Assembly: GCF_001509405.1 (NCBI RefSeq)
Contig: NZ_CP011502.1
Span: forward strand, 2,542,001-2,606,000
DNA: 64,000 nt
Source of the DNA: Aeromicrobium erythreum
GTDB lineage: Bacteria; Actinomycetota; Actinomycetes; Propionibacteriales; Nocardioidaceae
Direction: 5' to 3'
Positions 28,470-36,472 of this stretch are shown one piece after another. Positions within the stretch are counted from its first letter, which is position 1; each line of letters opens with the position of its first letter. A model generated the notes under the pieces. That model was not told the origin of the DNA, searched no databases, and was given only the letters and a program-made list of their open reading frames with translations. The position numbers and the translations under genes were made by a program.

Positions 28470-29110
28470 CGTGCAACCTCTCCGGCGCTCTTGATGACCT
28501 GGTCGATGAAGCCGTAGTCCTTCGCCTGGTCGGGCGTGAACCAGCGGTCGCGGTCGGCGTCGGCCTCGATCTGCTCGATCGACTGGCCGGTGTGCAGCGA
28601 CTGGAGCTCGTTGAGCTGCTTCTTGAGCAGGATGGACTGCTGCGCCTGGATCTTGATGTCCGACGCGGAGCCGCCGATGCCGCCCGAGGGCTGGTGCATC
28701 ATGATGCGCGCGTGCGGCAGCGCGTAGCGCTTGCCCGGCGCGCCGGCGGCCAGCAGGAACTGCCCCATCGACGCGGCGAGGCCCATGGCCACGGTGGCGA
28801 CGTCGTTGGAGATGAACTGCATGGTGTCGTAGATGGCCATGCCGGAGTCGACCGAGCCGCCGGGGCTGTTGATGTACAGGAAGATGTCGGCGTTCGGGTC
28901 CTCCGCGTTGAGCAGGAGCATCTGTGCGCAGATCGCGTTGGAGTTGGAGTCGCGCACCTCCGACCCGAGGAAGATGATCCGCTCGCGCAGCAGGCGCTGG
29001 TAGATGTGGCCGTCGAGGTCGGAGGGCCCGACGTCGGTGCCGGCCATCATGCGCAGGCCCGACGCGTCCGGACCCGGACCGTGCTGGGTGCTGACGTCTG
29101 GTGTGTTCAC
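28466..29110 (-). CDS. clpP1: ATP-dependent Clp protease proteolytic subunit ClpP1
   Basis: This is the second ClpP paralogue, with triad residues S114 (LAASMG), H139 (IMMHQPSGG) and a downstream Asp in the DRD stretch. I choose GTG 29110 (214 residues). TAGGGT (complement of 29118-29123) lies 7 nt upstream, which makes the longer frame to 29146 unlikely, because that start would be upstream of its own promoter. A shorter start at MMAG (29050) is possible. It pairs with ClpP2 for regulated protein degradation. Confidence 0.92.
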   Translation of the reverse strand: MNTPDVSTQHGPGPDASGLRMMAGTDVGPSDLDGHIYQRLLRERIIFLGSEVRDSNSNAICAQMLLLNAEDPNADIFLYINSPGGSVDSGMAIYDTMQFISNDVATVAMGLAASMGQFLLAAGAPGKRYALPHARIMMHQPSGGIGGSASDIKIQAQQSILLKKQLNELQSLHTGQSIEQIEADADRDRWFTPDQAKDYGFIDQVIKSAGEVAR

Positions 29111-29117
29111 GTTCTCG

Positions 29118-29123
29118 ACCCTA
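29118..29123 (-). promoter_or_regulatory. -10 box for leaderless clpP1
   Basis: Read on the minus strand the hexamer is TAGGGT, 7 nt before GTG 29110. It decides the clpP1 start. Confidence 0.45.
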
Positions 29124-29148
29124 GAGGGCGAAGGGGCGCGAGACACGC

Positions 29149-29167
29149 GCGAACACGCCCTGTTCGC
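29149..29167 (-). terminator. Possible terminator hairpin between the SDR gene and clpP1
   Basis: GCGAACA (29149-29155) pairs with TGTTCGC (29161-29167) around a 5-nt loop, nested in longer complementary words GGGGCGCGAG (29133-29142) and CTCGCGCCCC (29184-29193). It lies just beyond the stop of the SDR gene. Confidence 0.5.
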
Positions 29168-29200
29168 TGACAGCGTGACACGCCTCGCGCCCCGACCCGG

Positions 29201-29974
29201 TCAGTCCGACGTGCCCACGACGGTCTGGTCCCAGTCCATGACCGAGCCCGTGACGACCCCGCTCGCGTCGCTCAGCAGCAGCACGACGATGCCCGCCGCG
29301 TCCTCGGGCGTCGCGAGCCGCCCGGCAGGCAGGCGCTTGGCTGCTTGCTCCCGCCAGTCGTCGCCGGCGTCGTGGAAGCGACGCTGGATGACGTCCTCGC
29401 CGTCGGAGTCGGTCCAGCCGATGTTCACGCCGTTCACGCGCACGCGGTCGAACCGGTGGGCGTAGGCGGCGTTCTTCGTCAGCCCGGCGAGCCCCGCCTT
29501 GGTGGCCGAGTACGGCGCGAGGTGGGGCTGCCCACCGTGTGCGCTCATGGTGAGCACGTTGACGACCGAGCCCGGCTCACCACGGCGGACCATGTCGCCG
29601 ATCGCGGCCTGCATCAGGAAGAACGGGCCGCGCAGGTTCACCGCGACGTGCTGCTCGAACATCTCCGGCGTCGTGTCGAGCACGCTGCCGCGCTCGGTGA
29701 ACCCGGCGGCGTTGACCAGTCCGTCGACCCGCCCGTGGGCGGTCACGGTGGCCTCGACGGCGGCGCGGCACGCCTCGACGTCGGCCACGTCGCAGCGCAC
29801 GAACCGGGCGTCACCGAGGGCGGACAGGTCGGCGGCCGCCGCTTCGCCGACGTCGGCGCGTCGTCCGGTGACGACCACCCGGGCGCCCTCGCGGAGCGCG
29901 GCCTGGGCGATGGCGAGACCGACGCCCTGGGTGCCTCCGGAGACCAGGACGACGCGGTCGTCGAGGCTGCCCAT
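29201..29974 (-). CDS. SDR-family oxidoreductase
   Basis: The 257-residue short-chain dehydrogenase has the cofactor motif GGTQGVGLA (13-21), NAAG near residue 88-91, and the active-site YSATK (Y155, K159). It is classical in length and should oxidise or reduce a hydroxyl/keto group with NAD(P). The stop of the dioxygenase and this ATG overlap (TGATG), so the two act together. As it sits beside an inositol island, a sugar or cyclitol derivative is a likely substrate. That is inference. Confidence 0.88.
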   Translation of the reverse strand: MGSLDDRVVLVSGGTQGVGLAIAQAALREGARVVVTGRRADVGEAAAADLSALGDARFVRCDVADVEACRAAVEATVTAHGRVDGLVNAAGFTERGSVLDTTPEMFEQHVAVNLRGPFFLMQAAIGDMVRRGEPGSVVNVLTMSAHGGQPHLAPYSATKAGLAGLTKNAAYAHRFDRVRVNGVNIGWTDSDGEDVIQRRFHDAGDDWREQAAKRLPAGRLATPEDAAGIVVLLLSDASGVVTGSVMDWDQTVVGTSD

Positions 29975-31188
29975 CAGACGGCTCCGTCCGTGCGACGCCG
30001 CGCGGCGTAGGCGCCGAGCGCCTGGCCCACCTGGTCGACGTCGCGGCCCGCGGCGAGCGCCTGCTCGACGATCTCCGCCTGCGACAGCGGGGTCATGCCG
30101 TCGACCGGCTGGTCGAGGTCGAGGTTGGTCGGGAACGGGTAGCCCTCCGCGACCGACGCGACCACGCGACGCAGGGCGGCGTCGGACCAGCCGGCCGCCC
30201 GGCGCTCCAGCAGCGTCGGGTAGACCGCCGTCGTGGCACGGGCCCGGTCGACGGCCTCCATGGCACGCCCGAACGCCGACGAGACCTGCAGCAGGTTCGC
30301 GACGCGCTGCACGTCGGCCGAGACGTTGCTGCCCGCCCCGTGCAGCAGGGCCGGGTTGAAGAACACGGCGTCGCCCTTCTCCAGCGGCAGCTGCACGTGG
30401 TGGTCGGCGAAGTAGTCGCGCACGTCGTCGCGACGGTAGGCGAGGTAGCCGGGTCCGTACTTCTGCGAGTGCGGCAGGTACAGCGTCGGGCCGCTCTCGA
30501 CGGGCATGTCGACGTGCGCGACCGCGCCCTGGAGCGTGAGGACGGGCGAGAGCAGGTGCACGTGCGCCGGGTACCGCGCCGCGACCTCGTCGGACAGGAA
30601 GCCGAGGTGGTAGTCGCGGTGCGGGTCCTGCGCCACCCCGCCGGGTCGGACGACGTTGACCTGCGACGTCACCTGGTAGGCGGGGCCGAGCCAGGCGGTC
30701 GAGACGAGGGCCAGGACGTCGTTGGCGTAGTAGTCGACGAAGGTGGCGGGGTCGGTGACGGCCAGCTTCTCCAGCGCGTTCCAGATGCGGTCGTTGGCGC
30801 CGGGCTTGGCGAAGTGGTCGCCCGCGGCTCCCCCGGCGGCCTTCTCCTGGGCGATGACCTCCTCGAAGGCGGCCGTGGCGCGGTCGACGACGTCGTGGTC
30901 GTCCCAGGCGCCCTTGAGCACGACGATCCCCGGTCCGTCGGTGAGGGCGTGGACGAGCTCGGCGCGCACGGCGTCCTCGCCCTCGGGCGACGCGACGGCA
31001 GCGCGCAGCGTCACCGAGGCGTAGACGACGACACCCTGCTCGACGCCGGCCGCGTGCGGGTAGTCGTCGGCGCGGGTGGGCTCGGACACGACCTCGACGA
31101 GGTCGGCGAGGCGCACGTCGTCGGGGGTGAACCGCGCACGGCGCGCGGCGCCTCGGTCGGCAGGGGCGGTGTGGTCGACGAGACTCAT
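29974..31188 (-). CDS. Phytanoyl-CoA dioxygenase family (PhyH) Fe(II)/2-oxoglutarate oxygenase
   Basis: The 404-residue protein has a double-stranded beta-helix core with the iron triad H190-x-D192 (DPHRDYHLGF) and H283 (LLHGAGSNV). R295 (VQRVANLL) is placed to bind 2-oxoglutarate. An extra N-terminal ~90 residues precede the core. Such enzymes hydroxylate small molecules. The substrate is unknown. A GAGGAG ribosome site precedes the ATG. It is divergent from a LacI regulator and overlaps the SDR gene, forming an oxygenase-dehydrogenase pair. Confidence 0.88.
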   Translation of the reverse strand: MSLVDHTAPADRGAARRARFTPDDVRLADLVEVVSEPTRADDYPHAAGVEQGVVVYASVTLRAAVASPEGEDAVRAELVHALTDGPGIVVLKGAWDDHDVVDRATAAFEEVIAQEKAAGGAAGDHFAKPGANDRIWNALEKLAVTDPATFVDYYANDVLALVSTAWLGPAYQVTSQVNVVRPGGVAQDPHRDYHLGFLSDEVAARYPAHVHLLSPVLTLQGAVAHVDMPVESGPTLYLPHSQKYGPGYLAYRRDDVRDYFADHHVQLPLEKGDAVFFNPALLHGAGSNVSADVQRVANLLQVSSAFGRAMEAVDRARATTAVYPTLLERRAAGWSDAALRRVVASVAEGYPFPTNLDLDQPVDGMTPLSQAEIVEQALAAGRDVDQVGQALGAYAARRRTDGAV

Positions 31189-31316
31189 GCTCGGCTCCTC
31201 GGGTCGGGCGGGGCGGGTGGGTACGCCACCACGCTAGGTCCGTCCGTGGGTGCGTGGAGGGTCGAGAACCCCTCAAGAACACCTCAGGACGAGGTCGCGC
31301 GCACTAGGCTGCGCGG

Positions 31317-32348
31317 GTGCCCCACCGTCACAAGGTCCGCGAGATCGCGCAGCAGAGCGGGCTGAGCGAGGCCACGGTCGACCGCGTGCTGCACGGCCGC
31401 CCGGGCGTGCGCGCGGCCACCGTGGCCGAGGTGGAGCGCGCCGTCGAGGAGCTCGACCGGCAGGCGTCCCAGCTGCGGCTCGTCGGACGCACGTTCCTGC
31501 TCGACCTCGTCATGCAGGCGCCCGTCCGGTTCAGCACGGCGGTCCGCGCCGCGCTGGAGGCCGAGCTGCCGTCGCTGCGGCCCGCGGTCGTGCGCTCGCG
31601 GTTCCACCTGCGCGAGGAGGCCGGCGTCGCCGCCATGGTCGCGACCCTGCGCGACGTACGACGTCGGCGTTCCCACGGCGTCGTGCTGAAGGCGCCCGAC
31701 CATCCCGACGTCGCGGCCGAGGTGGCGGCCCTGGCCGACGCGGGCGTCCCCGTGGTCACGCTGGTCACCGACGTGCCGCGCAGCCGCCGGCTGGCGTACG
31801 TCGGCATCGACAACGACGCCGCCGGGCGCACGGCCGCCTACCTGGTCGCGCAGGGCGCGCCGGCGTCGGGCGCGGTCCTCGTGACGCTGAGCCGCAGCGA
31901 CTTCCGGGGCGAGGAGCAGCGGGTGTCGGCCTTCGTCGACGCGCTGCACGACCTCTCCCCCGCCCGTCGCGTCGTCGACCTGACGGACACCGACGGCCTC
32001 GACCCGACCACGGGCGCCGGTGTGCGGGCGGCGCTGGCCGACCACCCCGACGTCGATGCCGTCTACTCGGTGGGCGGCGGCAACCGTGCGACGCTCGAGG
32101 CGTTCGCCGACGCCGGACGCGCGCCGCGGGTCTTCGTCGCGCACGACCTCGACGCCGACAACACCGAGCTGCTGCGGACGCGCCGCGTCCACTACGCCCT
32201 GCACCACGACCTGCGCGCCGACACCCGACGCGCCTGCCGCCTCCTCTTGCAGCACCACGGCGCCCTCCCCGGCGCGCCGACGTCGGTGCCGTCGCAGGTC
32301 CAGGTCGTGACGCCGTTCAACCTCCCCCGCGCCTTCACCACCCCCTGA
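31317..32348 (+). CDS. LacI-family regulator with ribose-type sensor domain
   Basis: The 343-residue repressor has an N-terminal LacI helix-turn-helix (KVREIAQQSGLSEATVDRVLHGRPGVRAATVAEVERAVEELDR) and a periplasmic-binding-protein-like sensor (peripla_BP_4 type) containing YVGIDNDAAGRTAAYLV. TAGGCT (31305-31310) lies 6 nt before the GTG start, so the transcript is probably leaderless. It is divergent from the PhyH-SDR pair, its likely target. The imperfect palindrome around GGGTCGAGAACCC in the gap is a weak operator candidate. Confidence 0.9.
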   Translation: MPHRHKVREIAQQSGLSEATVDRVLHGRPGVRAATVAEVERAVEELDRQASQLRLVGRTFLLDLVMQAPVRFSTAVRAALEAELPSLRPAVVRSRFHLREEAGVAAMVATLRDVRRRRSHGVVLKAPDHPDVAAEVAALADAGVPVVTLVTDVPRSRRLAYVGIDNDAAGRTAAYLVAQGAPASGAVLVTLSRSDFRGEEQRVSAFVDALHDLSPARRVVDLTDTDGLDPTTGAGVRAALADHPDVDAVYSVGGGNRATLEAFADAGRAPRVFVAHDLDADNTELLRTRRVHYALHHDLRADTRRACRLLLQHHGALPGAPTSVPSQVQVVTPFNLPRAFTTP

Positions 32349-32377
32349 CCACGCCCAGCCCCATTGAGCGTGACCAG

Positions 32378-32446
32378 CCCCGCTGAGCGTGACGTTTGCG
32401 GGGCGAATCCGGTCGATCCGCCCCGCAAACGTCACGCTCAGCGGGG
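32378..32446. repeat. Perfect 28-bp inverted repeat between convergent genes
   Basis: The arms 32378-32405 and 32419-32446 are exact reverse complements with a 13-nt loop. The words GCTGAGCGTGACG and TTTGCGGGGCG define them. A partial copy TTGAGCGTGACC lies just upstream at about 32364. The site lies between the ends of the LacI gene and the isomerase gene and could terminate both, but the stem is longer than a terminator needs. Confidence 0.85.
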
Positions 32447-32471
32447 GTGGGGAGGGCGCGAGGGGTGAGGG

Positions 32472-33260
32472 TCAGACGGTGAAGGCCTCGCGGAAGGCGT
32501 CCATCGCGCGGCGGCTGCCGTCGACGGAGGGGTCGCTCGCCCACGCCTCCATCGCCACGACGCCGGTGTAGCCGGCGTCGGCGAGTGCCTGCGCCACGAA
32601 CGACCAGCGCACCTCGCCGGTGCCGGGCTCGCAGCGTCCGGGGACGTCGGCCACCTGCACCTCCCCCGTGAACGGGACGGCCTCGCGCACGAGATCGACG
32701 AGGTTCCCCTCGCCGATCTGCGCGTGGTACAGGTCGAGGTTCATCCGCAGGTGCGGGCTGTCGACCGCGCGCACGAGGGCGAGCGTGTCGGCGGCCCTCG
32801 CGAACGGCGTGCCGGGGTGGTCGACCGCCGTGTTGAGGTTCTCCAGCACGTAGGTGACGTCGTGCCGCTCGGCCAGCTCGGCCACCCGCTCGAGCGTGCG
32901 CACCGCTGCCACCCAGTCCTCCCCGGTCGTGACCTCGACGGGCCGCACCGGGAGGCCGCCCTCCCCCAGGCCCGTGCCGTGGATGTTGAGCGACGGGCAG
33001 CCGATCGCCTGCGCGAACGGGATCGACTCCTCGGCCGTCCGCAGCAGGTCGTCGGCACCGCCGGGCGTCGTCAGGTCGCCCGTGACGTAGCCGGTCATCG
33101 ACGTGAACGACGCGCCGGTCGCACGCAGCGCCTCGGCGTCCTTCTGCGTCCAGTCCCAGATCTCGACCGCGAAGCCGGCGTCGTGGATGTGCTGGACCCG
33201 CTCGAGGTGTGGCAGCTCGGTGAGGACCATCTCCGAGCAGATCGCGAGGGTGAAGCTCAT
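32472..33260 (-). CDS. Hydroxypyruvate isomerase-like TIM-barrel sugar isomerase
   Basis: The 262-residue AP-endonuclease-family TIM barrel resembles hydroxypyruvate isomerase (Hyi). It has SLNIHGTG, YVLENLNTAVDHPG, MNLDLYHAQIGEGNL and GEVQVADVPGRCEPGTGEV, whose Glu, Asp, His and Glu residues are the expected metal ligands. It isomerises keto/aldo sugars or acids, exact substrate unknown (inosose isomerase IolI/IolH-type activity is an alternative). It starts 1 bp after the preceding dehydrogenase stop, so the two form an operon. Confidence 0.88.
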   Translation of the reverse strand: MSFTLAICSEMVLTELPHLERVQHIHDAGFAVEIWDWTQKDAEALRATGASFTSMTGYVTGDLTTPGGADDLLRTAEESIPFAQAIGCPSLNIHGTGLGEGGLPVRPVEVTTGEDWVAAVRTLERVAELAERHDVTYVLENLNTAVDHPGTPFARAADTLALVRAVDSPHLRMNLDLYHAQIGEGNLVDLVREAVPFTGEVQVADVPGRCEPGTGEVRWSFVAQALADAGYTGVVAMEAWASDPSVDGSRRAMDAFREAFTV

Positions 33261-33261
33261 G

Positions 33262-34287
33262 TCATGCCTCCTGGAGGACGCTGGTGGCGACGGCCGCGCG
33301 GCCGCCGGTGGTCATGGAGTCGATGCACGCCTGCGCGACGGCGAAGGCGGCGAACGCCTCGTCGGCACCGACCGCCGGCGGGCGTCCCTCGCGGACGGCC
33401 GCGCACAGCTCGGCGAGCTCGGCCGCGTAGGCGTCGCGCAGCAGCTCCGTGTCGCTGTGCGCCGTGCTCGCGGTGCGACCGCCCTGCCCGTGCACGCGCA
33501 ACGACGACGACGCACCCTCGCCCATCGTGACCATGCCCTCGCTCCCGAGCACCTCCCCGCGGACGTCGTATCCGTACACGGCGGCGAAGCTCGCCTCCGC
33601 CGTGCCGAGGGCGCCGTTGGAGTACCGCACGACCACGGTGGCGTGGTCGAGCAGCGTCGCGTGGCCGGGGAACAGCAGCGAGTCGGCCGTGGCCACGACG
33701 TCGACCGCGTGCGCCCCGGGGTTCAGGAAGTTGAGCGTGTCGAAGTCGTGGATCAGCGTCTGCGTGAAGATCGTCCACGGCGGGACGACGTCCGGGTCGG
33801 ACGGGCCGCGACCAGGATCGCGGGTCAGCGAGCGCAGCTGTCGCACCTCGCCGAGCGTCCCGCTCTCGACGAGGTCGCGCGCCTGCGCGAACTCGCGGGC
33901 GAAGCGGCGGTTGAAGCCGACCTGGAACACCACGCCGGCCGCGGTAGCGGCCCGGCGTGCCTCGTCGATCTCGACGAGCGACATGCCGGCCGGCTTCTCG
34001 CAGAAGACGTGCTTGCCCGCGTCGGCGGCAGCCACGACGAGGTCGCGGTGGGCGACCGACGAGGCAGCCACGACGACCGCGTCGACGTCGGCGGCACCGA
34101 GCACGGCGTCGACCTCGGTCTCGGCACGCGCACCGAGGGGCGTGGCGACCGCGGTGGCGGCTCCGGGGCGGGGGTCGACGACAGCGACCAGGTGCGCGTC
34201 GGGCACGCGGCGCGCGAGCGTCTCGGCGTGGGCGGCGCCGATGCGACCGGCGCCGACGAGCGCGACGCGGACGGGGGTGGAGGTCAT
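33262..34287 (-). CDS. Gfo/Idh/MocA-family NAD(P)-dependent dehydrogenase
   Basis: The 341-residue oxidoreductase has a Rossmann domain VALVGAGRIGAAHA (glycines 12, 14, 17) and the family's EKPAG motif (E97-K98-P99), followed by the beta-sheet substrate domain. Inositol 2-dehydrogenase-type activity is likely, as FNRRFAREF and the island context suggest. Its promoter region is shared with the divergent LacI gene and holds twin operators, so it is probably repressed by that LacI. No exact substrate is assigned. Confidence 0.9.
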   Translation of the reverse strand: MTSTPVRVALVGAGRIGAAHAETLARRVPDAHLVAVVDPRPGAATAVATPLGARAETEVDAVLGAADVDAVVVAASSVAHRDLVVAAADAGKHVFCEKPAGMSLVEIDEARRAATAAGVVFQVGFNRRFAREFAQARDLVESGTLGEVRQLRSLTRDPGRGPSDPDVVPPWTIFTQTLIHDFDTLNFLNPGAHAVDVVATADSLLFPGHATLLDHATVVVRYSNGALGTAEASFAAVYGYDVRGEVLGSEGMVTMGEGASSSLRVHGQGGRTASTAHSDTELLRDAYAAELAELCAAVREGRPPAVGADEAFAAFAVAQACIDSMTTGGRAAVATSVLQEA

Positions 34288-34385
34288 GGTGGTCCTTCGG
34301 ACAGGGGTGCGGGGGTCGATGGTGCGGTACGTCGCGCCGCGACACTTCTCGCTGCGTCGCCTCTGCTGGGACACGTCCGGCACGA

Positions 34386-34412
34386 CTAGAACGTTCTAGT
34401 AGAACGTTCTAG
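34386..34412. promoter_or_regulatory. Twin LacI-type operators
   Basis: CTAGAACGTTCTAG (34386-34399) is a perfect 14-bp palindrome with the LacI-type central CG. A second copy, TAGAACGTTCTA (34400-34411), abuts it. They lie between the divergent dehydrogenase (start 34287) and LacI gene (start 34493), ahead of a TAGGGT -10-like box. The local AT content is unusual for this genome, which strengthens the call. Confidence 0.85.
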
Positions 34413-34492
34413 GGAAGGGTAGGGTGTGACCACGTCCAGCGTCAACGGGTAGCCCGCCCCGCACGCTCGACGTCCGGACGACAGGAGCAGCG

Positions 34493-35476
34493 ATGGCGCG
34501 TACGACCCTCGCCGACGTGGCGCGCGAGGCGGGTGTCTCGGTGGCACTCGTCTCGATCGTCATGCGCGACGCCCCCGGTGCCAGCGACGTCACCCGCGCC
34601 CGCGTCCGCGACGTCGCGGACCGTCTCGGCTACGTGCCCGACCAACGTGCCCGCCTCCTGCGCAGCACCGACACGCGGTTGCTCGGTGTCACGTTCGACC
34701 TGCACCAGCCGTTCCACGGCGATCTCGTCGAGCACCTGTACGCCGCCGCCGCCGAGCACGGCTACGACGTCGCGATCAGCGCCGTGGCGCCCTCGCGCGA
34801 CGAACGGTCGGCCGTGCAGGCGCTGCGCCGCGAGCGCTGCGACGCGCTGGTCCTCCTCGGTCCCGACCTCTCCACCGACGACCTCGCGGCGCTCGGCACC
34901 GACCTGCCGACCCTCGTCGTCGCACGGCGCAGCGGCACCCCCGAGGTCGCGGCCGTGCGGGGGGACGACGAGCTGGGGGTGGGCCTGGCGGTCGACCACC
35001 TCGTGTCGCTCGGTCACGTCCGGCTGGCGCACGTCGACGGCGGCTCGGCGCCCGGCGCCGAGGAGCGTCGTCGCGGCTTCGTCGAGGCGGCTCGACGTCA
35101 CGGCCTCGACCCGTGGGTGCTGGCGGGCGGCGCGACCGAGCGCGACGGCGTCCGGGCCACCGCCACCCTGCTCGAGGCGAGCACGCCACCCACGGGTGTG
35201 GTCGCCTTCAACGACCACTGCGCGTCGGGCGTCCTCGACGCACTGCTGCGCGCTCGTCGCGACGTGCCTCGTCAGGTCTCGGTCACGGGGTACGACGACT
35301 CGCGCCTGGCGGTCGCTCGGCAGGACCTCATGACCACCGTGTCGCAGAGCGCACGGGAGATGGCCGAGCGGGCCGTGGCGGGAGCACTCGGACTCCTCGC
35401 CGGCGAGCCCGCCCGGGACGTGGTGCTGACGCCGGAGCTCGTGGTGCGCAGCACCACCGGTCCGGCGCCAGCCTGA
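34493..35476 (+). CDS. LacI-family transcriptional regulator
   Basis: The 327-residue protein has the helix-turn-helix TTLADVAREAGVSVALVSIVMR and the hinge ADRLGYVPDQRARLLRS. A LacI sensor domain ending with ISVTGYDDS-like sequence (VSVTGYDDSRLA) and VVRSTTGPA follows. AGGAG sits ahead of the ATG. It almost certainly binds the twin operators in its own upstream gap and controls itself and the divergent dehydrogenase-isomerase pair. Its end is 3 bp from the convergent iolG end. Confidence 0.93.
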   Translation: MARTTLADVAREAGVSVALVSIVMRDAPGASDVTRARVRDVADRLGYVPDQRARLLRSTDTRLLGVTFDLHQPFHGDLVEHLYAAAAEHGYDVAISAVAPSRDERSAVQALRRERCDALVLLGPDLSTDDLAALGTDLPTLVVARRSGTPEVAAVRGDDELGVGLAVDHLVSLGHVRLAHVDGGSAPGAEERRRGFVEAARRHGLDPWVLAGGATERDGVRATATLLEASTPPTGVVAFNDHCASGVLDALLRARRDVPRQVSVTGYDDSRLAVARQDLMTTVSQSAREMAERAVAGALGLLAGEPARDVVLTPELVVRSTTGPAPA

Positions 35477-35479
35477 GGC

Positions 35480-36472
35480 TCAGGCGTAGAGCGACGGACG
35501 CTCCGGCACCACGACGTCGCGCTTCTGCCCCGAGCGCAGCGCGTCGACGCCGGCCGCGGCCACGACGTTGGCCACGTAGCCGTCCCACGCGCTCGCGCCG
35601 ACGACCTCGCCACGCAGCGACGCGTCGGCCCAGGCGGCCAGCTCGATCCGGTAGGAGTCGGCGAAGTGCTCCACGAAGTCGCTGCCGATCGCCGAGCCGC
35701 CCTGGCCCGAGACGCGGCGCAGCACGGGGTGGCGGGGCTCGAGCGACGCGGACCCGCCCGTGCCGACGACCTCGACGCGCACGTCGTAGCCGTACGCCGC
35801 GTTCACGAAGACCTCGGCGGTGGCCATCTGGCCGCCGTCGGTCCACAGCGTCGCGACCTGCGGGTCGCGGAACCCGTCGACGACCGGCGACTCGACGCGG
35901 ATCGCGACGATCTCGCCGTCGAGCAGCCAGCGGAAGGTGTCGAGCTCGTGGATCATCGAGCCGGTCACGAGCGTGGCGTCGTCGGTGCTGGTGCTGTTCG
36001 AGGCGTTGCGGTGGATGCCGTGCAGCAGGCGCACGTCGCCCAGCGAGCCGTCGGTGATCGCGGCCTTCAGGTCGACGAAGCCGGGGTCGAAGCGGCGGTT
36101 GAAGCCCACCTGGACGAACCGCCGGCCCGCGGCGGCCTCGGCGTCGACCACGCGACGCGCGTCGTCCGCAGTCACGGCTAACGGCTTCTCGCAGAGCACG
36201 TGCTTGCCGGCCTCGATGCCGGCGACCGCGAGGTCGGCGTGCGTGAAGTCGGGCGAGGCGACGACGAACGCGTCGACGTCGGCCACGAGCGCCTCGGCGC
36301 TGTCGGCGGCCTCGGCGCCGACGCCGTGGGCCACCTGCTTGGCGCGCTCGGTGTCCATGTCGAAGACGCGCACGACCTCGGCGCCGGGCACCGACGTGGC
36401 GAGCGTGCGCGCGTGCGCCGCTCCCATCGCGCCGGCGCCGACGACGCCCACGCGCAGCCTGGTGTTGCTCAC
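35480..36472 (-). CDS. iolG: Inositol 2-dehydrogenase-like Gfo/Idh/MocA protein
   Basis: The 330-residue enzyme would oxidise myo-inositol to scyllo-inosose with NAD. The nucleotide site is VGVVGAGAMGAAHA, the catalytic-lysine motif is CEKP (E95-K96-P97), and IHELDTFRWLL carries the usual Asp/His of inositol dehydrogenases. GTG 36472 overlaps the stop of the preceding dehydrogenase. It is the last gene of the leftward inositol operon. The symbol rests on similarity and operon context, as three related dehydrogenases lie in the island. Confidence 0.82.
   Translation of the reverse strand: MSNTRLRVGVVGAGAMGAAHARTLATSVPGAEVVRVFDMDTERAKQVAHGVGAEAADSAEALVADVDAFVVASPDFTHADLAVAGIEAGKHVLCEKPLAVTADDARRVVDAEAAAGRRFVQVGFNRRFDPGFVDLKAAITDGSLGDVRLLHGIHRNASNSTSTDDATLVTGSMIHELDTFRWLLDGEIVAIRVESPVVDGFRDPQVATLWTDGGQMATAEVFVNAAYGYDVRVEVVGTGGSASLEPRHPVLRRVSGQGGSAIGSDFVEHFADSYRIELAAWADASLRGEVVGASAWDGYVANVVAAAGVDALRSGQKRDVVVPERPSLYA

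Noticed and set aside
29111-29146. Longer clpP1 start at GTG 29146
   Set aside because: It would lie upstream of the TAGGGT -10 box at 29118-29123 and inside the hairpin region. GTG 29110 fits better.
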